Positions 26,054-35,100 of a DNA stretch of 42,470 nucleotides are shown piece by piece (the first letter of the stretch is position 1; each line of letters begins with the position of its first letter). A program made the position numbers and the translations under genes. Origin of the DNA: Bacteroidota bacterium (GTDB lineage Bacteria > Bacteroidota > Ignavibacteria > SZUA-365); NCBI GenBank assembly GCA_014860565.1, contig JACZJN010000058.1:1-42470 (forward strand), given 5' to 3'. Below the pieces are notes generated by a model. It had not been told where the DNA came from. It worked only from the letters and a program-made list of their open reading frames with translations, and made no database searches.

Positions 26054-26083
26054 AAACGCGGGCCTAGAGGTCCGCGTTTTTTA
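26054..26083 (+). terminator. Intrinsic terminator after the propeller-like lipoprotein gene
   Basis: The arms 26054-26065 and 26068-26079 pair over 12 positions (one G-U), and a T tract runs from 26077 to 26082. It lies between convergent genes and overlaps the last codons of the minus-strand gene. Confidence 0.85.
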
Positions 26084-28429
26084 TTGACGCGTGCGCCGCA
26101 GCTGCCAGGCGCAGCGGGCCAGCCATTCGGCCACCTCGTTGCGCGCGGCGTCTCCGAGTGCTTCGTTCCACAGATGCCGCAGCAGACGCTGCGCCTCTTC
26201 CCACTGTCGATCGGCATAGTAGAGACGCACCGCGAGCATGCGCACCGCGTCGTTGGCGGGCTGCGACTCGATTTCGCGCCATGCGCGCAGGGCTTCGGCA
26301 CGTCCGCTGCTGTCGTCCGTCGCGGCCCGCATATACTCTTCGACGACCACCGCATCGCGGGGAAATTTTCCGAGCAGTGCGGTGAGTTGCGTCCGTCGCA
26401 GCGAATCCTGATCACGTGCGTCCGCTTTCAGCAGACCGGTCAACAGCACACCGAGCGCATCCCTTCCGCCGCGGCGCAGCGCGCGGCGCATCCGAGCCGC
26501 GAACGGCGTGGGCCAGCCGGGAAGATTCTCCTCGACGAGACGCGTGAGCGCGCGGTCCGCGACCGCACTGTCTCCGCGCCGCCATGCCGCCGCTCCCTCC
26601 CAGAGCTTCATCGGAAAAAGAGAAAAGGCGCGCGTCGTATCGTCCAGATACTGTGAGGTCACCACTGCCACGGAATCCCACCGCTCCAGCGCATAGAGTG
26701 CCCCGACGATGCCGAATGCGGAGCGCGCGTTCGGCGCAAGCGCTTCAGCGGCACGGTACAGCACGAGCGCACGTCGCGGTTTGCCAGCCGCCATGGCTTC
26801 CGCGGCGGATCGATTTCTCTCGGTGAGCACGCGGGGACACACTGCGCTGAACAGGGAAGGACGGCGGAATGCATACGCGACGGCGAGGCTGTCGGGCAAA
26901 TCGCGCCGGACGCTTCCGAGAAAAATCCGCCAGCGGCGATTTATTTCCTCGTAGTTCATTCCCGTCGTCGACTCGAGATTGTCCGCGGCATACGCGCGCC
27001 GGATGGCGGCGACGCCGAGCGAATCCATCAGCCAGCGCGTCAGCGAACCGCTCGCCACGTAGCCGCTCGAAGAGCTGTTCGTCGCGAAGCCCACCGTCCC
27101 CATGCATGTGCGCGCATGCGGCAGAACGCCCTGTGCGAGCATTCCGGCGCTGAAGGCGTGCAGAGTGCGGTTGCCCCACGACCATTCCACCGCCATCGCG
27201 AGTCCCTCGGTCAGTCCCAGCACGCGAATGAAGGGCGCTCGGTTCAGATACGGACCAAACGACCCCGCCACCACGTGCACGAGTTCGTGCTTGACCGTCT
27301 CGGCCCAGCTGTCGGCGGAGAGATGCACCTCGGCGCGCCAGGGACGCGCCAGATCGCTGCTCTCGGTGCCGAGCAGGCGGCGCTTGCTCGCGCGGTCGGG
27401 ATAGATGTATGATGTGATTTCCCGCTTCCAGTCCACCCCGAGTTCGGCGCAGACGCGTTCGAGCTGAAAGAGATGTTCTTCCGCGATCCGCCGTGCGGCG
27501 CTGCTGTCCATGGTTGCGCCGTCATACACGACACGGATGTTGTCAAGGCGGTATTCCGCGTTCAGTACACGCTGAAGATGTGCATAGCTGTTGGTGAAGC
27601 CGAGCTGCGTACTGAAGAAATGGAAGAGCAGCACGGCCGCAAGAGGAGGCAGAAATGCCAGGAGCATGCGTCGGCGATGCATCCCAAAGAGCACTCCCTT
27701 CCGGCGGGCCTCGAGTACGGCAATCACGGTGAGCAGCAGCGCAACGTAGGAAGCCGTCGACAGGCGGTAGAGCAGCAGCGTCAGAAACGGCGGCTGCGAC
27801 TGATCCCACGAAAGTCCGAGAAACATGCCGAAGACATGATTGTAGGCGTAGAGCTGCGGGAGGGTGTAAATCTGCACGAACGGCTGAAACAGCAGAAGAA
27901 GCAGCACCGCATAGTATGCCCATACCGCGCGGCGTCCGAGCAAAGCGTCCAGGAACAGCACCACCGCGGTACTGAAGCCGACAGTGGCCATCGGGATCAG
28001 CAGCCAGAACAGTGCGCCATCGAACATCGAGCAGTTCCGCACCAACAGTGCGTTGGCGGTGAGGATCGTCGCGGGGAGCAGAAGCAGCGTCATGCCGGCC
28101 AGCGTCAGATGCAGCCAGCGTGCGGCGGTCACGCGTAGAGGTCCGGGCGCCTTCCCGCGTCCGTTCTCGTTCTCCGCGGTTGCAGCCGGGAGCGGGCCGG
28201 TCCCGAAGCGCGACAGGCGCTGGAACGCGTGCCGCATCGACAGGGGCAGCAGCGCACCGATCCATGCCGCGAGTAACCCGAAAACGAGTGCCGATTCATA
28301 ACCGAGCGTATGGAGCAGCGGAACAAACGCGCATCCGAGTCCTGCCGCGGCATACAGCGCGGCCAGCGCCAGCGCGGATGGGCGCAGCAAAATACGGAGG
28401 AACAACGGATATTTTTTTCCTGTACTCAT
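26081..28429 (-). CDS. Multi-TM membrane protein with HELVH metallopeptidase-like domain and helical repeats
   Basis: A 782-residue protein in three parts. Residues 1-270 hold about seven or eight membrane helices. Residues 290-510 form a gluzincin/peptidase-MA-like domain: ITSYIYPDRASKRRLLG, the zinc motif HELVH (His381, Glu382, His385) in AETVKHELVHVVAG, and the likely third ligand Glu408 in LGLTEGLAMAVEW. Residues 550-782 are Ala/Arg-rich helices with a TPR-like pattern (ALVLYRAAEALAPNARSAFG). All three zinc ligands are in place, so an active protease is possible but unproven. The ATG overlaps the stop of the GT39 gene (ATGA), which suggests joint production. I know no named family with this exact arrangement. 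Confidence 0.8.
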   Translation of the reverse strand: MSTGKKYPLFLRILLRPSALALAALYAAAGLGCAFVPLLHTLGYESALVFGLLAAWIGALLPLSMRHAFQRLSRFGTGPLPAATAENENGRGKAPGPLRVTAARWLHLTLAGMTLLLLPATILTANALLVRNCSMFDGALFWLLIPMATVGFSTAVVLFLDALLGRRAVWAYYAVLLLLLFQPFVQIYTLPQLYAYNHVFGMFLGLSWDQSQPPFLTLLLYRLSTASYVALLLTVIAVLEARRKGVLFGMHRRRMLLAFLPPLAAVLLFHFFSTQLGFTNSYAHLQRVLNAEYRLDNIRVVYDGATMDSSAARRIAEEHLFQLERVCAELGVDWKREITSYIYPDRASKRRLLGTESSDLARPWRAEVHLSADSWAETVKHELVHVVAGSFGPYLNRAPFIRVLGLTEGLAMAVEWSWGNRTLHAFSAGMLAQGVLPHARTCMGTVGFATNSSSSGYVASGSLTRWLMDSLGVAAIRRAYAADNLESTTGMNYEEINRRWRIFLGSVRRDLPDSLAVAYAFRRPSLFSAVCPRVLTERNRSAAEAMAAGKPRRALVLYRAAEALAPNARSAFGIVGALYALERWDSVAVVTSQYLDDTTRAFSLFPMKLWEGAAAWRRGDSAVADRALTRLVEENLPGWPTPFAARMRRALRRGGRDALGVLLTGLLKADARDQDSLRRTQLTALLGKFPRDAVVVEEYMRAATDDSSGRAEALRAWREIESQPANDAVRMLAVRLYYADRQWEEAQRLLRHLWNEALGDAARNEVAEWLARCAWQLRRTRQ

Positions 28430-30234
28430 TGCGTTGTCGCCACGCTCTTCAGCTTCAATCCGGCATCGCCGGCCACGATGTAGCGTCCCCGCTGCAGGCG
28501 GACCTGGAATCCCGGGGGGAGAATCTCGGCGGCATTCTCATACGCGCCCTGCGCGATCTCGTCGCGCTCGATGAGGACGGCGGCCGGTCCGAGGCCGCGC
28601 TGTGCGGCGATGCGCGCGCGTATGCCCTCCACTCCCATGGCATGCGGTTCGAGACGTTCGAAGCGCCGCTGTTCCGATTCGACCCATCCGATATCCGCGC
28701 CGTTGAGATAAAACGTGAGCTGGGGATTGTCGCCGTTGCCGATCAGAAACACCCGCGCGGCATTCGAGGAGCGTACGGCCGCGGTGACCGCGGAGGCGCC
28801 GTCATCGGACGCGGCGGGGACGATCAGCCAGATGCGAACGCAGGTCGCGGCGGCAAGGACGAGTACCGTCGTTCCGGTCAGCGGCAGGGAGAGCAGGCCC
28901 CGGAGTCGATTGCTTCGGTACAGCCACCACACAGTCAGCAGCGCGGCCGTGGAGGCCGAGAGCAGAAGGGCACCGTCGGCAAGCGTGCCCGATGGCAGCG
29001 GCGCGCCGCCGAGACTCCGCAGCAGGCTCTTCACCGCCATGCGCCACGAAGGCGCGAGCGACCAGGCAAAGCACAGCGCGGCGGCAATCGAAAACGACAG
29101 CAGACGCACACGCGAGGCGCGCCGCACGAGCGCCACTCCTCGCACCGCGTGGAGAAAGAGCAGCGGCATGATGGGGATCAGGTAGACCTCGAACGACGAA
29201 CGCATCATCCACAGGGCCATGAGCGTGAGCACGATCATGATCGTCGAGGCGATCCATCCCGCACGCCGCGGGCGGAACAGGGCGTACCACATCGACGCCA
29301 GCGCAAACGGCAGCATCACGCTGATATTGACGATGAGCTGATTGACGTAGTAAAACGCCCCCGTGTCTTTCACGCTCCCTTCCATGCCGCTGAGAGTCGC
29401 ACCGAAAGGTAGCGCGGCGGAGAACAGGAAGCCGGGACCGTCGCCGTGCGCCGCTGCAAACGACCACGCCCACGGCACCCAGAGCGGGAGGGAAATCAGC
29501 AGCATGAGAAGCGATACGCGAAAGGCGCGGTTTCGCTCGGCGCCGTCGAGCAGCGGCGCGGCGAGAAGCACTGCCACGGGCACGCTCAGCGCGAAAAACA
29601 GTTTCGTCATCAGGGCGGCTCCCAGCGCCGCACCGGCGAGCAGCGTGTCTGTTGCGGCACCGAAGCGCACGGTGCGCAGCGCAAAATACAGCGCTGCGGT
29701 CATGCACAGCGTCAGCAGCAGGTCAAGCTGGCCGAGGCGGGAAAAAAGGACCGGCAGCGGCGCGAAAGCGAACAGGCCCGCGACGGCAACGGAACGGACC
29801 GTGGGCTGCAGCATGCGGGAAAACCGATACAGCAGCGGAACCAGCAGGGCGCCCGCGATCGCCGACGTGAAGCGGTAGACCCAGAGATGATCGGAAAACA
29901 GAAGGAGAAACGATGTCGAAAGCCAGACGTAGAGCGGTGGATGCGCGGAATAGTACGTGCCGTTGAGCATAAAGGCCGACTGATCCCACAACGCGCCGAA
30001 CTGCAGTATCACCTGTGAACGCAGCGCATAAATCGATTCGTCCCATTGCTGCATCTCACTTGTACCGAGGCCGATGAAGCGGTACAGCGCCATGACTGCA
30101 ATAATGGCGATCCGGTGCGCGTCGATCCAACGTGCGACGGACTTCCAGCGGCCCGGCGTCCGGGACCGCACCTGGGCCGAGGTTCGGCGTTCGCGGCGCG
30201 GAGATTCGGTGTCGATATAAGTGATTTGTGGCAT
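28426..30234 (-). CDS. GT39/ArnT-like membrane glycosyltransferase
   Basis: A 602-residue polytopic protein, using the ATG at 30234. After a cytoplasmic N-terminus and first helix, the external loop has QWDESIYALRS with the Asp-Glu of PMT/ArnT enzymes, followed by YYSAHPPLYVWLSTSF, also typical of the family. A dozen hydrophobic segments follow, then a soluble C-terminal domain (about 480-602) with FLIGNGDNPQLTFYLNG, as seen in ArnT-type proteins. It should transfer a sugar from a polyprenyl-phosphate donor to a protein or lipid on the periplasmic side. It is coupled to the downstream protease-like gene. Substrate unknown. Confidence 0.88.
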   Translation of the reverse strand: MPQITYIDTESPRRERRTSAQVRSRTPGRWKSVARWIDAHRIAIIAVMALYRFIGLGTSEMQQWDESIYALRSQVILQFGALWDQSAFMLNGTYYSAHPPLYVWLSTSFLLLFSDHLWVYRFTSAIAGALLVPLLYRFSRMLQPTVRSVAVAGLFAFAPLPVLFSRLGQLDLLLTLCMTAALYFALRTVRFGAATDTLLAGAALGAALMTKLFFALSVPVAVLLAAPLLDGAERNRAFRVSLLMLLISLPLWVPWAWSFAAAHGDGPGFLFSAALPFGATLSGMEGSVKDTGAFYYVNQLIVNISVMLPFALASMWYALFRPRRAGWIASTIMIVLTLMALWMMRSSFEVYLIPIMPLLFLHAVRGVALVRRASRVRLLSFSIAAALCFAWSLAPSWRMAVKSLLRSLGGAPLPSGTLADGALLLSASTAALLTVWWLYRSNRLRGLLSLPLTGTTVLVLAAATCVRIWLIVPAASDDGASAVTAAVRSSNAARVFLIGNGDNPQLTFYLNGADIGWVESEQRRFERLEPHAMGVEGIRARIAAQRGLGPAAVLIERDEIAQGAYENAAEILPPGFQVRLQRGRYIVAGDAGLKLKSVATTQ

Positions 30235-30330
30235 GTTATGACCTGATAAATTCACCCTTCGCGGCGAAGAAAGCAAATCCGCGATCCTGTGCAGGAAATG
30301 AACAGCGAAGCGTTTTGCCGTTGATTTTCT

Positions 30331-30356
30331 AACTTGAATAAAATAAGTTGTATAAT
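30331..30356 (+). promoter_or_regulatory. Promoter -10 with adjacent dyad upstream of plsY
   Basis: A perfect TATAAT at 30351-30356 would place the start about 24 bases before the plsY ATG. Directly upstream is the short dyad AACTT-N9-AAGTT (30331-30349). No good -35 is at the expected spacing, so the call rests on the -10. Confidence 0.4.
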
Positions 30357-30386
30357 TGGCGTAAGTATTGATATACGGAGCTGCCC

Positions 30387-31088
30387 ATGTATCTTCTCAG
30401 CCTCATCATCATCCTCAGTTATATCGTCGGTTCCATACCGACGGGGCTCCTCGTCAGCCGCTGGCTCGGTGGAACGGATATCCGCCAGCACGGAAGCGGC
30501 AATATCGGGAGCACCAACGTCATGCGGACGCTGGGCTGGAAGCTGGGACTGCTGGTTCAGGCGGGAGATGTGCTCAAGGGACTCTTCGCGGTGCTCCTTA
30601 TCGCACGTCTCCACTACGGGGATTTCCCTTTCAACAACCGCACCCCGTTTGATGATTTCACCGTCGTGCAGATCATCGCAGGCATGGCGGCGGTGCTCGG
30701 CCACATTTTCTCCCTCTTCCTCAACTTCAAGGGCGGCAAGGGCATCAACACCGCGGCCGGCATGCTCGTTGGCATCGCGCCGATCGATATTTCCGTCGCG
30801 CTGATCGTGTTCGCCCTCGTGCTCCTCTCTACCGGGTATGTTTCCCTCGGGTCGCTGAGCGCCGCAACGGCATTCCCGACCACCATGTTCATCCGCTTCA
30901 ACGTGTTCCATGTCGACATACCCAGCTACCATACGCTCATTCTCTTCAGCATCGCGACGACGCTGTTATTATTTTATGCTCACCGCGCGAACATCAAGCG
31001 TCTGCTCAACGGCTCGGAAAACCGCTTCAATCGTCTGAAGCTGGTCGGACGCAAGGCCGGAAGCTCCATGCGCATGTTCTTTTTCTGA
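30387..31088 (+). CDS. plsY: Glycerol-3-phosphate acyltransferase PlsY
   Basis: A 233-residue inner-membrane protein. Conserved PlsY motifs are GSIPTGLLVSRWLGG, the catalytic loop HGSGNIGSTNVMRTLGWKLG (about 35-54), GHIFSLFLNFKGGKGINTA (glycine-rich GGKG) and HRANIKRLLNGSEN near the C-terminus. It acylates sn-glycerol 3-phosphate from acyl-phosphate, the first committed step of phospholipid synthesis. The next gene, gpsA, makes its substrate. A terminator-like hairpin lies between them. The C-terminal tail (about 20 basic and hydrophobic residues) is a little longer than usual. Confidence 0.95.
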   Translation: MYLLSLIIILSYIVGSIPTGLLVSRWLGGTDIRQHGSGNIGSTNVMRTLGWKLGLLVQAGDVLKGLFAVLLIARLHYGDFPFNNRTPFDDFTVVQIIAGMAAVLGHIFSLFLNFKGGKGINTAAGMLVGIAPIDISVALIVFALVLLSTGYVSLGSLSAATAFPTTMFIRFNVFHVDIPSYHTLILFSIATTLLLFYAHRANIKRLLNGSENRFNRLKLVGRKAGSSMRMFFF

Positions 31089-31112
31089 TTCTGACTCGGC
31101 TTGGATCTGTCG

Positions 31113-31141
31113 TGCGGGTCCCGTCGGGATCCGCATTTTTT
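31113..31141 (+). terminator. Intrinsic terminator-like hairpin between plsY and gpsA
   Basis: A 10-bp stem (31113-31122 with 31126-31135, one G-U, loop GTC) is followed by six T at 31136-31141. The gpsA ATG is only 22 bases further on, so this could end plsY transcription or act as an attenuator for gpsA. Confidence 0.8.
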
Positions 31142-31163
31142 GTTTTGTCTCTCCTGGTGTGCT

Positions 31164-32168
31164 ATGAAGATCGGTATTCTCGGTGCCGGCAGCTGGGGAA
31201 CCACGCTGGCAGAACTTCTATTCAGCAAAGGACACGCGGTCAGGCTCTGGTCGTGGTCGGAACGTGATGTGGAAAATATCCGCATCACCGGACGCAACAC
31301 GGTCTACCTCCCCGACATCGCGATTCCGGAAGGACTCGTCGTCACAGCAGACATCGCCGTCGCCACGAACACCGCCGATATGCTTGTGCTTGCCACGCCG
31401 TCACAATTCGTGCGCGGAGTGCTGACGCGCATTCCGCGCGAACATCTGGGCGATCCGATCATCGTCAACGTCGCCAAGGGAATCGAGAACGGTACTCTGC
31501 TGCGCATGTCCGAGGTGGTTGCCGACGTGCTGCCGCGGCTTTCTCGGGAACGCTACGCGGTACTCTCCGGGCCCAGCCACGCCGAGGAAGTGTGCCTGCG
31601 CCGTCCGACCACCGTCGTGGCGGCATCCTCGGGCGCCGAGACCACGGCGCAGGTGATCGAAACGTTCATGACCGAGAGCTTCCGTGTGTACGGAAGCAGC
31701 GACGTGGCGGGCGTGGAACTGGGCGGATCGCTGAAAAACGTGATCGCGATCGGCGCGGGCATCTGCGACGGATCCCGTTACGGAGACAACGCCAAGGCTG
31801 CGCTGATCACCCGCGGCATCGCGGAAATCCGCCGCCTCGGCGAAGTGCTGGGGGCCGATCCGGACACGTTTGCAGGTCTCTCCGGACTTGGCGATCTTAT
31901 CGTCACAACCATGAGCCGCCACAGCAGAAATCGCTACGTCGGGGAAGAAATCGGCAAGGGCCGTCCCGTCAAGGAAGTGCTCGCCGGCATGTCCATGGTC
32001 GCCGAGGGCGTCGATACCACACGGTCGGCCTACGAGCTCGCACAGAAACTCAACGTGGAAATGCCTATCATCCGCGAGATGTACGAGATCCTGTTCAACG
32101 GCAAGGACCCTGTGCAGGCGACGCAGGATTTGATGATGCGCGAGGCGAAAAACGAAGTCTGGTCATAA
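31164..32168 (+). CDS. gpsA: NAD(P)-dependent glycerol-3-phosphate dehydrogenase
   Basis: A 334-residue enzyme starting at ATG 31164 with the Rossmann motif MKIGILGAGSWGTTLAELL. Other hallmarks are LATPSQFVRGVL, VNVAKGIENGTLL, AVLSGPSHAEEV and the catalytic-domain segment ELGGSLKNVIAIGAGICDG with its conserved Lys, then NAKAALITRGIAEI and GLSGLGDLIVTTMSRHSRN. It reduces dihydroxyacetone phosphate to glycerol 3-phosphate in the cytoplasm, feeding the neighbouring PlsY and also PgsA. The open frame upstream of this ATG covers the hairpin and is not coding. It lies 17 bases before the large kinase-regulator gene. Confidence 0.96.
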   Translation: MKIGILGAGSWGTTLAELLFSKGHAVRLWSWSERDVENIRITGRNTVYLPDIAIPEGLVVTADIAVATNTADMLVLATPSQFVRGVLTRIPREHLGDPIIVNVAKGIENGTLLRMSEVVADVLPRLSRERYAVLSGPSHAEEVCLRRPTTVVAASSGAETTAQVIETFMTESFRVYGSSDVAGVELGGSLKNVIAIGAGICDGSRYGDNAKAALITRGIAEIRRLGEVLGADPDTFAGLSGLGDLIVTTMSRHSRNRYVGEEIGKGRPVKEVLAGMSMVAEGVDTTRSAYELAQKLNVEMPIIREMYEILFNGKDPVQATQDLMMREAKNEVWS

Positions 32169-32185
32169 CACCTTATCCGGTCCCG

Positions 32186-35100
32186 ATGTCTGATCCCTCC
32201 ACTCCGCTCCCCCTCGTCCCGGGCTGCACGCTTGAATCCCTTGCGGGAAGCGGCGGCATGGGCCTGGTGTACCGCGCACGGTACGGGGCCGACGCACGTC
32301 CGGTCGCGGTGAAGGTGCTGCACGCCTGCGACCCCTCGCTTCGTGCGCGGCTGCAAACGGAATTCCGTCTGCTCAGCCGGCTCGAGCATCCCGCGCTCGT
32401 GCGCATGCATGATTTCGGATATCTTGATGACGGACGTCCCTTTTTCGTCATGGACTGGGTGGAAGGAACGGCGATCTCCGCCTCGTCCATTCGTGTCGGG
32501 GAGGACATCGACGGCGAACGCTTCGCCTCGCTGGTCTACGACCTTACGTCCGCCCTTGCCTTCATCCATTCGCAGCATGTGATTCACGGCGACCTGAAGC
32601 CCGCCAACATCCTCCTTGCCGACGGCAAGCCCCGCATCATGGACTTCGGCCTCAGCGCGCTGCACGACGCGGCGCAAAACGGCGCGGCGGTCCGTCAGGG
32701 ACTGAACGGCACCTTCGAGTACCTGGCGCCGGAACTGATTCGGGGTGAGGCGCCCACTCCCGCGACCGACCTCTACGCACTGGGATGTGTTCTCCATGAA
32801 TTGGTGGAAGGTGCGCCTCCCTACGAAGGTGGCGACGCAATGGAAGTGCTGCGCAAACATCTGCGTGAGGCCGTTCCCGCACCCACGACGCAGCTTCCAG
32901 AAGCGCTGGCCGCCTGGATCACAAGCCTGCTGCAGAAGCAGCCGCAGCTGCGCTTCCGAAGCGCACTCCAGTTGCATGCCGCCGCCGCCGCATATCTCGG
33001 CCGTCCCCCGGCACAACAGGCCGACACCGACACCGGTACACTGCGTCTGCTCGAGATTCCCCGCGACCAGGAACACGCGCGCGCCCGCGAATTGTGGGAG
33101 CAGACGCGCACGAAAACGGGCATGCTGGTCGTCGTCGGACCCGAAGGAGTCGGGAAAACGCGCTTCCTCCGGGAGCAGGGTACGGAAATCCAGTTCGCCG
33201 GCGGCCGTGTACTGCGCATCGACATCAGGGCCGGGGATGGCATGTTTACTTCCACGCTCCGCATGCTGCAGCACGAGGCGACAGTCGACGGCGAAACGGA
33301 CTCGCTGTGCGCGCGCATTGCCACGTGGTTTCCCGATGCGTTTCCAGGCGTCGAACCCGCGTCCCGCGACGGTCTGACCACGGACAGTCTCCGGCTGCGC
33401 ACCATCCATGCCGCAACCGAGCTGCTGTGCAGGCACATCGCGCCCGACGCGTTGCTTGTCGACAATTTCCATCTTGCGGACGAATTCACCAGGGAATTTT
33501 TCGCATACCTGCTGGCCTGGGCCGATGCCAATGCCCATGCGGGGATGCTACTGCTCGCCGCGCACGACGCGACCTCCGACGACGCGTTTCTGCCCGATTC
33601 GCCGCTGCTGCAGACGCTTCGGCTTCCCGCGCTCGGGAAGGCGGAAGTCGGTCAGGCGCTTCGTGATCTGTTCGGCGGCATCTCGCCCTCCTTCGTCGAG
33701 GTCATCGCCCGCCAGTCGAAAGGCCTTCCGGGCCGCATCGAGGATCTTCTGAATTTCTGTCTGACAGAGCGCATCCTCGAATCCACCGACCACGGATGGC
33801 TGGTGCATGAGCGGGAAAATCTCGGGGGCATTTTCCCTGCGACCATGCCGCAATTGTATGCGCGCACGATCGAACGGCTCGATGAAGATGCCCGCGCCGC
33901 ACTCGTCACCCTCGCCGCGACCCCCATTCCGGCTTCGCTTGAGGCGCTGGCGCATGTAAGCGGCATGAGTGAATTCGACTTGCGTGCGGCCCTTGCCGAT
34001 CTGATGCGCGCCGAACTCGTGGAAGGCGCGCTCGATGCGCTCACACCCGCGCATGACGCGGTGCGCGAGGCGCTGGGCAGCTTGCAGAGCAGCGAAACGC
34101 ACAATGACTCCGCAAGAAAATTGCCCGGAATGCCGGAACTGCACGCCGCGTGGTACGACTGGTATGCGGCGCATCCCCCTCGGCATGATGCCGAGGCCCT
34201 GCGGGCGCATCATGCGCTGCACGGCATCGAACCGGGACGCGCACTGCCGCATCTGCTCGAGGCCGCGCATTCCCGGGAAAACCGTTTCGATGTCGCGGGC
34301 GCGGAAGCCATGCTGCGCGCCGCCCTGCCGCTGATCGATGAAACGGACACCGAACGCCGCTTCATCGCGCTCGACGGATTGAGTCGGCACAGCAATATTC
34401 TCGGGCGCCGTGCCGAGGAGGAGGAATTCCTCGAGGAGATGCTGCTCCTTGCCGCGCAATCGAATTCCAATACGCGGCTCGCCGCAGTGTACCGTAATCA
34501 GACGGAACATTACATTTCCATCTCTGAATTCGAACGCGCCCGCCGCAGCGCGGAAAAGGCGCTCGGCTATTTCGGCGAGATCGGCGACGCGCTCGGACAG
34601 GCATGGTGCCATCAGAAAATCGGCTTGACCGAATACCGCACGCGGCCGGGCGAACACGTCCTTACGCATTATGAAAAAGCGCGCGCCCTTTTCCGCAGCT
34701 CCACCGCAGCGAGCGACGAAGGGGGCATTCTCATCGACATCGGCCTGGTGTATTATTCGGTGCTCGAAAATCCGGAACGCGCCCTGGCATGTTTCGAGGA
34801 GGCGCGAAGTATTTTCGAGGCGAACCAGGACAAGCGGGGACTGACGCGCGCGTTCGGCAACATGGGCGCCCAGTACTATGCGCTGGGCCGCTACGAGGAG
34901 GCGCTCGAATTCCACGGCAAGGCCAACGCACTGGCGACGGCCTCCGGCGACCGCCGCCTGATCGCCACGAGCTACGGTTCGCTCGGTCAGTGTGAAATCG
35001 CGCTCTGCCGCTACTCCCCCGCCCTGCTGCATCTGCAGGAGGATCTGCGCATCAGCCGGGAAATCGCCGACCGCTTCCGGCAGGAACTGTGCCTCGAAAA

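Noticed and set aside
31592-32185. Upstream extension of the kinase-regulator frame
   Set aside because: It lies entirely within gpsA in another frame. The kinase fold begins a few residues after the ATG at 32186.
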